Assembly: GCA_015847255.1 (NCBI GenBank)
Contig: JADLZK010010882.1
Location: 186,001 to 250,000, forward strand
From: Hyparrhenia diplandra
Lineage: Eukaryota > Streptophyta > Magnoliopsida > Poales > Poaceae
Direction: 5' to 3'
DNA: 64,000 bases
Part shown: one piece after another, positions 56,601 through 64,000 of the stretch
Numbering within the stretch: the first letter of the stretch is position 1
How the letters are laid out: the number at the start of each line of letters is the position of its first letter
Translations under genes and position numbers: made by a program
Notes under the pieces: model-generated
Told to the model about the DNA's origin: nothing
Seen by the model: the letters and a program-made list of their open reading frames with translations, nothing else
Database searches by the model: none

Positions 56601-58497
56601 TCATTGGAAAAACATGGGATGAGCAAATGGCACAACACTGGGGTTAGTATACTTAGGAGAATACCAGTGTTGACCATTTTGCGCAAGATAGGCGTTAGGC
56701 AAAACAAACATCCCATGACCCTTCTTCCCAAAGTGCTCACCACGCACAACAAAGCGTGGTGCACTCCTATCAAACTCAAATCTCCCAAAGCGAGGATCAA
56801 CATCCACTCGCGGAGCACGACCACCACGGGGTCTCACAAACTGCGACCTAGCTCTCTGAGGCATCCTACCTCTAGGCCCAAAGAAATCGCCCTCGAACCG
56901 ACCGCACACCCCTCTCATACATGCCAAGTGATGGGTGATACAAGTCACGGTTCTCAAACTCAACTTGACGCCTAGCATCCCTCTTCCTCCTAAAGCAAAA
57001 CTCAAACAAGTGACCATCTCTTTGGCAGTACTCACAGTGATACCTCACCTCTCTCTTGTGTGGTTGTTGGTTCACTCTCTTGGGTGGATGGTTCACTCTT
57101 GTTGTGGCCTTAGCTCTTGGAAGGGTTTCCTCAGGGATCTTGTGCAAAGTGTCAAATGGGTTCTTGAGATGGTTAGGTTTAGGAAGCCACACTTGTTTGG
57201 GAGGTGGAGTCTTTGGAGTCTCTTGGAGAATGCCATCTTGCACAATGGGCTTGGTAGGCTCAGGTGGGGTGATCTTGGTCAACTTGGGAGTGTTTGTGGG
57301 TTTCTCACTCGAGCTCAAACCACTACCTTGACCAACCTTGCCATAAATAACTTCACCCTTCCCACCTATAGCAAAGCCTAATCCCGATGTGTCAGTTCCC
57401 CTCTTGAACTGACTCATCATCATACCAAGCCGTGGCTCTCCACTAGACACCGAACTTCGGATTTGAGCGAAGGTACTTGTTCTCCTCTTCGACTCTCTCC
57501 TTGTCATGCCTACAAGACATGACCTCCATCTCCAAAGCTTCACACTTAGCACACTTCTTCAAGACAAAGTGCTATCCGAGCTGGCCTTCTCAAGCACGCG
57601 GCAAGCTTGGCAACCTTCTCTCGCCAACTCAGATTGCAAGCCAAGACAAGACTTGCACGCACTCAACAACATAGGCCTAGCCTTGACTCAACGTGTTCAT
57701 CTAGTAAAGCGAGTACTTGGATTGCAAAGATATGATGTTAGACATATGCATAGCACAAAAGCGTCACACTCAGTCTCATCGGACACATCCACGGGCTTTC
57801 TAAGCAACTCTATCTCAACCATAGCCATCTCCCACTTCTCCTTAAACTCCTTTCTCTCTCTAGGCGCCGCTTGAGCAACTTCTCCCGACACACAAGCGCA
57901 TCGCCCAAGGAGTCAACCTCATCGTAAGAGATTCGATTGTAGGAGGTACCTCGAGGAAGAGTCGCCGCCATGTGGCTCGTATTTGTCGCCGGGCCACGGC
58001 CCGTTGAGTGCCATGGTGCGTAAGCCTCCGTTCTTGGAGCCGGGCGAAGAAGCAAAAGTCCGTTCAGCTTGTCTTCAATCTTGCGCTCGGACTCTTCGTC
58101 GCTCGAAGAAGTTTGCCCATCATCGAGTCGCCGTCGAGATCGAGGGAGGCGAGGAAGGCATGCTTGTGCTCCTTGGCACGCTTGAGATATTTCTTCTTGA
58201 TCGCCTCCTTGTCGAAGCCTCTCTTGGACTTGTACTTGCCGGCGATGTGCTCACGCTTGTCCTTGCGCTGTCGGAGTCGGAAGTACTTGTCGCCGGAGTG
58301 CTTGTCCTTGTTCTTCTTGGGGCACGTGGCGATGAAGTGGTCCGATCACCGCACTCGAAGTATCCGCCCTTGGGAGCACCGCCACGCCGACGGGTCAAGC
58401 GGTTGTTGCGAACCGCGAGAATCGGCCGATGACGAGCCGGCTCGCCGTCCCTAAGGCACCGCAACTCCTCTCCGTCCACGGACATCAAAGAAGACAA
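56601..58497 (-). pseudogene. gag-like region of the LTR element, frameshifted
   Basis: The longest stretch (57,552-56,872, 226 codons) has a CCHC zinc knuckle CEYCQRDGHLFEFC (C173, C176, H181, C186; C-x2-C-x4-H-x4-C) after a Pro/Lys-rich linker. It continues in a second frame as an Arg/Gly/Phe-rich tail to 56,601. An earlier part near 58,370-58,130 has another knuckle-like site that is damaged: its expected first cysteine is a tyrosine and the frame shifts inside it. It is followed by a Lys-rich stretch (about 58,320-58,150). A coiled-coil-like piece lies at 57,891-57,697. Gag binds RNA and builds particles; this copy is broken in several places. Confidence 0.7.
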
Positions 58498-58621
58498 AGC
58501 AAAAGAGACTGTGATGGGTTAGCGAGAAGAACCATCCAACTCCGGAGGTTTGCCAAAGTGACCGAAGCACGTTCCATGTCGCCTTCTTGCGGATCACGGA
58601 CCGATTAGGGTGGAAGTGATC

Positions 58622-58640
58622 CTAACCGCCCGATACCAAT
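58622..58640 (-). promoter_or_regulatory. Primer binding site of the LTR element
   Basis: On the minus strand, two bases after the 5' LTR end, TGGTATCGGGCGG begins. Its first seven bases match the TGGTATC(AGAGC) complement of initiator tRNA-Met used by copia elements. Confidence 0.75.
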
Positions 58641-60873
58641 TGAAGGACCGAAACGGCGACGCAGGAGGGGGGTGAATGGGAGCCTCGATTTTCCTTTTTC
58701 AATTTGGTCATTGGCTCAATCCCGACCTCAAAAAACGAACTCACAAGAATACGAGTGATACACGTGCTAACCGGTAGCAAGATATCAAACGCAAATTGTT
58801 AGGCTCAAAGAATCAAACGCAAATGCAGGGCGAAACTTGATTCGGATCACAAATGAGCAAACCACAAAACTCGAGAGAAAATGATCTAATGTCACAACCG
58901 TGAATGTCATCTCATCAAGGAGATAAATTAATTATCATTGAATGCTAATGATTGCTATGACAATTCACGTATCCAAGAAGCAAGCTGCTTGACCGAACAT
59001 AACTAGCATTCAGGATTAGGAATAAATCACGTTAAAGAAAGTCCTTTTGCTAGCTGCTGACAACGAACCCACAAAAACAAGGTACTGCACTGCTCCTGTC
59101 ACCGAACGAAAGAAGCTGCTGCTGTTTTCGACAGAAAACTGAACAAACTGAAGATGCACTGCTTACCAACTTACCGATAGCAGAAATGCAGCTGCTGACC
59201 TTGCCAAAGTGTGGAAGTTGAGCTCATAGAAGGAACTGAACTGCTGCTGATGCATTTCCTCAAACACTTTGTGTGCGCAGAGAGAAAACTATTTGGTTGA
59301 GTTCATCGGCAACTAAAAACTCACACACATACACTTGATCTGTATGCCCTGCACAACAAGAGATCGATTGGCTCGAAGGCCAATTCACAGCAAGAGAAAA
59401 ATCGACCTTTGTTGAAGAAGAATCAAGCTTGGGAAGAGGTGGCTCGCTGCTGCTCCTGTCGATGGCTGTGCGTGTGATGACCGGCCGCCTGGACTGCTGC
59501 CGTGATGCAGCTGCTCGGGTCCTGTGCTTGTCCGTGTCCCAGGGCCGGTCGCCTGTCCTTGGTCCAGCGCGTGGCCTGGGCAGAAACTGCTGCCTGCCTA
59601 GCGCCAAGCAACTGCTGCCGAGAGGAGCAGCGTGGCCGCCCTTGGCCTTGCACGCGGCGAGCGTAGCAGCCTGGGAGCTGCTGCTGCCTGCTTGTCTGAT
59701 TTCCCCACACCGGTCTTGTGCTGCTCACGGAAGGCCACCTGCCTCTGATCTGATGCACGCCCGCGCGTGGAGACCGAAGCAGCTGACCCAGGTGCCGAGT
59801 CCCTGGCCGGCGCTCGCTGCTTGGCCTCGCTGAGCGCTGCTTCCACTGGTGCCGAGAGGGAGGTGCCGGCCTGTACACAGAAATCAGAAAACCACCAAAA
59901 CAAAACAAAAGCGATCCAAATCTCTCAACAAAAATCACAGCAAAGCATGAGAAAATTGATCCAAATCGTCGGAGACGATTAGGGAGATTTGGGGCTCCCC
60001 TTCCCCCAACGAAAATCACCACCAAATTGATGTTCTTGGACCTCTAAACAAGAACCCTAAAATTGGAGAAAAATAAAAAACGAAAATGGAAGAGGCAAAG
60101 GGGAGGATGGCTACCATCCTCTATATATGGTCCTTATTTCTCATCCCTATTTTGCCCTCCGATACATATGAGCCAAACCACTAACCCTAGGGCTATTTTG
60201 GTCGACTACGGATATTTTTCGATCCGACGGTCACCGCGCCTCCTCATCGGTAGCCTTGCATCCACGCAACCTCCCCCGATGCCGCCACGTGCCGCCCTTC
60301 CGTCCACCGGAACACCTCGGGTTTTGTGGCCCAAACCCGCGAAACCCGCGCCCGTGGTTTTGAGGCCCAAACCACGAAAAACCCAGCGCCGATGGTTTTG
60401 AGGGCAAACCACCAAACCTCCTCGACACGTGTCATCGCCGTCTTGACCGCCCCCGAGTCGCCAAGTCATCCGAGCTCCCCGCTCGTCGCTGACGCCGCCG
60501 TCTTGACCCCGATCGACACGGTCCCCGCCACGTCCTCTTGCATCCGTCGATGTCCCGGATATCAGCCACCATGGCTAGCCACCCGGCGATCCGGTCCCTC
60601 GGTCCAAGCCTCACGTCCGTCCTTCACCTCCGCGGTCCGTCGGCCCGCAAGACGCCCTCCTTGGCCCCTTCACCTCGCCGTCGCCTACCATCTCCGAGCT
60701 CCACACCCGCACAACACGAACCAAGAGATACGTCTTCGACACACTCCACGTATGCCGGTGAAACATAGCGAAGCATAAAAGATAAAAAGAAAATAGAGGA
60801 AGAATGTTGACTGTTGACAATCACTCCATCACAAAACTAAACACATGTGACCTAAATCAACCATGTGTTCGCA
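58641..60873 (-). repeat. 5' LTR
   Basis: Collinear with 52,568-54,796 and nearly identical; differences include short indels in C/G runs (for example near 58,660, 60,365 and 60,480). A minus-strand TATATA at about 60,122-60,128 would place the RNA start near 60,095. Confidence 0.9.
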
Positions 60874-60876
60874 TAC

Positions 60877-60973
60877 ATTTCCCCGCTTGGCAAGTTGGGC
60901 CGCTGGAGAACATGATGATAACAACCAACAAAATAGCAGAGGTCAAGTACATGATCCTTCTAATTTCACTCAT
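60877..60973 (-). CDS. Signal-peptide exon of the split cysteine-rich peptide gene
   Basis: On the minus strand ATG at 60,973 opens MSEIRRIMYLTSAILLVVII, then MFSSGPTCQAGK, with no stop. This start is conserved in the orphan copy at 39,169; two more in-frame ATGs lie upstream (60,985 and 60,988). The exon is 97 nt to the GT at 60,876, phase 1, matching the cysteine exon at 52,439. The inferred pre-insertion donor is GTAAGC, as in the paralogue; the LTR junction changes it to GTATGC (GTA from the host, TGC from the LTR). A TATA box lies at 61,064-61,072. Expected product: small secreted peptide, function unknown. Confidence 0.65.
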
Positions 60974-61063
60974 GACGAGAGCCATCATGCAGAGAAGAGT
61001 ACCTGTTTAATTAGTTGTAAAGTGTGGAAGTGAGGAATACATACTTTGTGTATTTACCTGTGT

Positions 61064-61072
61064 GTTTATATA
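61064..61072 (-). promoter_or_regulatory. TATA box of split peptide gene
   Basis: TATATAAAC on the minus strand, about 95 bases upstream of the ATG at 60,973, the same spacing as in the two defensin-like genes. Confidence 0.6.
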
Positions 61073-61083
61073 GGAGAACCAAA

Positions 61084-61340
61084 CAGTATTTGGTTTGTGG
61101 AACGAATTATTCCATACGTTAAGTTTCTACTACTCACATTTTTTTTTGGTCTATGGAATAGAATAAATTGATCCACCATCAAATCATTCCTTACAAGCTA
61201 ATAAATAGTACTAGTGTAGTACTATTCTTTGGAATAGAATCGTTCCACAAAATTGAAGTGTATAATTAGATGAATCATCACCTCATATATAATGGTTAAC
61301 CTCGTTTAGAATGGTTTGATTTCTCGAACCAAATACCCTA
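61084..61340. mobile_element. MITE-like inverted-repeat element
   Basis: The left end contains GTATTTGGTTTGTGGAA. The right end read inward contains GTATTTGGTTCGAGAAA. Internal GGAATAGAAT / ATTCTTTGGAATAG text also folds. The TSD is not clear. A related fragment lies next to the paralogous exon at 39.26 kb, so it may have been there before that duplication. Confidence 0.5.
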
Positions 61341-61639
61341 TAAATGTTGTCCACTCCTATCGTATCCTCTACACGTTAGTTATAGTATCCAGACTATGAA
61401 TTGATACTTTGTTAGACTGTAAATTTGTGAGTATGTATGCAATTCACATGTTTGGCACCTTGACGATATGGTCTTCACCATTTTGATTTTCGCATTTTTG
61501 TACTCTTTTTATCTAAGTTTTTCTTTATGGAAGTAATAAATACACTTACATCCATCAGTATCTTAAACTTTAGAGGTGATAAATAAGTATGTGTAATAAA
61601 TATCATAATTATGAGAGTGATTTTTAGGGAGGTTTTAGA

Positions 61640-62640
61640 CAGTTTTAGGGGCACCCATGATATCGTAGTTGTGACCATGGTGGTTCAAACCACATGACTT
61701 GTTGGTAGCAACTCTGACTACACCCCAAAGGTGCAAATATTCTCCTCGTATTCACTTCAATCAATTTTGTAACGAGTATTTGGGACCTTAAAGAAACTTA
61801 CATTCAAATTTTTACAGCTACAAAGCTGTAGATATCGATTGAGTACTACAACTTTAGTGTTGGTTGTTTCTGCAGTTTAGATGGTTTGAAAGTTTGAATT
61901 TTAAATGTGAGAAAATCAACTATAATTTTCCATGGATAAATCTATAACTCTTATAAAGATAAACCCTACTAGATGAATTCTCTCATCATGCAACGTGTCA
62001 ACATCACTTTCCACTAAGTGAGTTCTACCTATTCATGCAAGGTGTCCACATCATTTCCCACTAAGTCCATATCATTGTCCACTAAGTCCATGTCATCCAT
62101 TATTAATTACAAAAAATACTCATGTCATCTCTAAATACTAAAAATCTTTAATCTATTAACATACAAGTCATCTACATAAGCTATGTATTATAATAGATTT
62201 ATTTTTAAGAAAATCCCGCGGCAACACACTGGGTATTCTTCTAGTGTTTTAAAATGAAAAGGCCACAAAAGTCATTAAGGTTTATAATATTTGTTGTTGT
62301 CATCTCTACATCTGTGGTCATTTAAAAATTTTGAATTTCACTACGTGAGGACTTCGCACTAATTTTTTGGACCATAGATCATTCAAAATGCAAAAGTTAT
62401 CAACCGTGATAGTTTTGTCATTTCTCCATTCGAGCTCATTTATTTTAAAAAAATGTTAAAACTTCAAACACTTGTGTTGCACCTATTTCTAGAGATGATT
62501 CTAGATCCATGTCTCTATAAATCCATGTGTAGAGGCGGCTGGATCTACAGTCCCCTCTAAAGATAGGGGTATTCGTTGAGGAGGCTCAAACTACCAGTAG
62601 CCTCTCTGGTGTGGTGCATCTATGCCACATATGTTGTATA
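61640..62640. mobile_element. Decayed CACTA core with tRNA-like module
   Basis: On the minus strand GTAGTCAGAGTTGCTACC and GGTTTGAACCACC (61,675-61,730) form an A/B-box-like pair. The core at 61,800-61,960 and 62,270-62,480 matches 51,720-52,080 (GAGTACTACAACTTTAGTGTT; CTACGTGAGGACTTCG). CTAGATCC and AGGCGGCTGG motifs near 62,490-62,550 match the element end at 52,210. Termini are lost. Confidence 0.45.
61968..62244 (+). mobile_element. Small Helitron-like insertion
   Basis: The end CCCGCGGCAACACACTGGG plus TATTCTT and CTAG, followed by T, fits a Helitron 3' hairpin and CTRR terminus. It interrupts the CACTA core, whose halves match an uninterrupted relative at 51.8-51.9 kb. The start is placed by that comparison, near AAACCCTACTAGATG, and is approximate. 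Confidence 0.45.
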
Positions 62641-63184
62641 CAAGACATGGTTCCCATGACCAAAATTTGATTTGTTTTAGAATTTTTGTATGGCCACGGA
62701 TTTTGGCCTTCCCCAGATTTGGCTGTGGCGAAGTTTTAGTTGGCCAGCCACCTGTGTCACAAGCCAAGCTAGCCTAAAGTATCGGTCCATATATAGTACT
62801 AGTGAATCGTAGCGCCCATGCTTGTACGCCAATGGCTGCATGAACATTGTTAAAGAAAATGTAATGTACTAACTAATAATTGCAGCACCAAATGTATACA
62901 CAGGAAGTGAACTTTGTTCAAAGTACATGCAGATATATCACAAAGCGAACTGAAACTGCAGTTCTTAGCCAGACGCTAAAGGGCCACACATTTAGAGATA
63001 TAGTTCATAGTGCATATTGTACGCAGTACATAGGGCTTTAGGAAAGATCAATTATCTTATATCTTACATACATGCAAGGTTAGAGAATGGTGTAGATGAC
63101 AGTTGGATGCATACATACAGTATCCATGATGGCATTCAGTAATCATTAATAAGGAAGAGGATAATTGGAAGAGATGATACATAC
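62641..63184. other. Gene-free interval
   Basis: AT-rich, no domain or repeat structure recognised. Confidence 0.45.
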
Positions 63185-63299
63185 TAATAAGAGGATTACC
63201 ATTGTTGGGTGTGACGGACCTCTGTGGCAACAATTTGATATACACTATGGTAATAAGGAAAATAGAAAGACCGGAAGCATAGAGTAAACTAAGTAGCAT
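63185..63299 (-). CDS. Weak first-exon candidate with hydrophobic N-terminus
   Basis: On the minus strand ATG at 63,299 opens MLLSLLYASGLSIFLITIVY, a membrane or signal segment, then a Pro/Asn-containing stretch up to a strong GTATGT donor at 63,184. No following exon could be tied to it. It may be chance in AT-rich DNA. Confidence 0.2.
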
Positions 63300-63725
63300 T
63301 AGTATGGACACAGGTAATATAGCTAATATATTACATCAGAAATTATACCATCTGAGTTCCATAATTATGGTGCAAATTATACCATCTGAGTCGGTGGACG
63401 TAGGTCCGCTTTACATGATCAAAAGACAAGCTACAAACCGGTCATGTAGCCATGTGTTGGCTGTAGAGTATACATGACATGGTGTTCTCATTGGTCATTA
63501 GTAGTTTGTTCGAAGGGGTGGAATCATATGCAACCTGTAGATAGTGAATGGATACAGTGAGTTTAATGTGTGAGTGGAAGAGTATAATAAGTAGTGATAT
63601 AGATTTTCGAGTATAATTTACGGGACCAAGTAGCTTGTACGAATGATCGAGATTTTACTTTAGAATGCATTGGAAATGTATACACTACCTTGAATGAGAA
63701 CCACTCTGTATGGTCACATACTCAC

Positions 63726-63892
63726 ATGCATCAGGAGAGCCGTAGTGTCTTTAGCCTGCTACTGACTTGAGCACCACTTGATACTTCTTTCCCATAGTTC
63801 GAAATGGCATGCATCAGGAGAGCCGTAGTGTCTTTAGCCTGCTACTGACTTGAGCACCACTTGATACTTCTTTCCCATAGTTTGAAATGGTA
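63726..63892. repeat. 83-bp tandem duplication
   Basis: The segment starting GCATCAGGAGAGCCGTAGTG occurs at 63,728 and again at 63,811 with only one or two differences through CCCATAGTT.GAAATGG. It overlaps the exon candidate below. Confidence 0.9.
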
Positions 63893-63922
63893 TCTCTGAA
63901 CTTAGCGAAACCTCTTTCCATC
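63834..63922 (-). CDS. Candidate terminal exon of a gene entering from the right edge
   Basis: On the minus strand, acceptor TGTTTGCAG (63,923) leads into a 28-codon frame, WKEVSLSSEIPFQTMGKKYQ then VVLKSVAG, and a TAA. Upstream exons would lie beyond the window. The 83-bp duplication repeats its second half. The protein is not recognised. Confidence 0.25.
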
Positions 63923-64000
63923 CTGCAAACATAGTGAATTACTCCATAGCGACACATTGCTCAGCTCAAAAAATCACAAGGTATATAAAGAAAAAGGTGA

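Larger units (their letters stand above)
52568..60873 (-). mobile_element. gag-only LTR retrotransposon (TR-GAG-like), minus orientation
   Basis: Two near-identical LTRs of about 2.23 kb enclose a 3.84-kb body. On the minus strand the 5' LTR is 60,873-58,641, then a primer site, gag remnants, about 1.8 kb without ORFs, a polypurine tract and the 3' LTR 54,796-52,568. No protease, integrase or reverse transcriptase is recognised. The Gag zinc knuckles and style resemble grass Sireviruses (copia group) by recall. Flanking pentamers (TCTTG and TACAT on the plus strand) do not match, so there is no clean TSD. It is inserted at the splice donor of a cysteine-rich peptide gene. Confidence 0.85.

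Overview
This window looks like intergenic DNA from the nuclear genome of a grass (Poaceae), and most of it is transposon-derived. The evidence is several CACTA elements with CACTAC termini and 3-bp target-site duplications (TSDs), hAT elements, a MuDR-type transposase relic, Helitron-like ends, a solo LTR, an LTR retrotransposon with Sirevirus-style gag zinc knuckles, and small cysteine-rich secreted-peptide genes with one phase-1 intron. No prokaryotic operon, CRISPR array, rRNA or intact tRNA gene is seen. The species cannot be fixed from the sequence alone.

Plausible host genes are small. Two same-strand defensin-like genes lie at 1.08-1.48 kb and 8.95-9.36 kb. A cysteine-rich peptide gene lies on the minus strand at 24.67-25.08 kb. 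Another minus-strand cysteine-rich peptide gene has its signal-peptide exon at 60.88-60.97 kb and its cysteine exon at 52.27-52.44 kb, with an 8.3-kb LTR element inserted at the splice donor between them. A broken copy of that signal-peptide exon, with a stop codon, lies at 39.07-39.17 kb. Broken genes include two F-box relics (31.07-31.55 and 33.88-35.77 kb), a MuDR-type transposase relic (37.2-37.9 kb), and an unidentified minus-strand exon cut by a CACTA element (43.15-44.48 kb).

Region by region: 1-9.4 kb holds the two defensin-like genes, a 1.1-kb CACTA element and a probable Helitron. 9.4-14.7 kb is repeat-rich and holds a 2.3-kb CACTA element. 14.70-22.70 kb is an 8.0-kb CACTA element without recognised transposase; it carries about 495-bp tandem repeats and three tandem TATA-preceded small ORF units. 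22.7-25.4 kb holds a hAT element, the 24.7-kb peptide gene and a GATATA microsatellite. 25.4-33.3 kb is a nest of decayed CACTA sequence, a solo LTR, a hAT element, an F-box relic, minisatellites and a foldback element. 33.9-41 kb holds the larger F-box pseudogene, the MuDR relic, the duplicated signal-peptide exon and an 80-bp minisatellite. 42-51 kb holds two clean CACTA insertions and a 1.5-kb gene-fragment-carrying (Pack-type) element inside duplicated blocks, where an uninterrupted paralogue shows the empty site. 51-62.7 kb is dominated by the gag-only LTR retrotransposon. The last 1.4 kb has two weak exon candidates and an 83-bp tandem duplication.

The transposons have mainly acted on small secreted-peptide genes: copies are duplicated, cut or given altered splice sites. 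Many single-base frameshifts here could be real decay or uncorrected long-read errors. The two LTRs differ partly by short indels in C/G runs, so frameshift-based calls should be read with that in mind.
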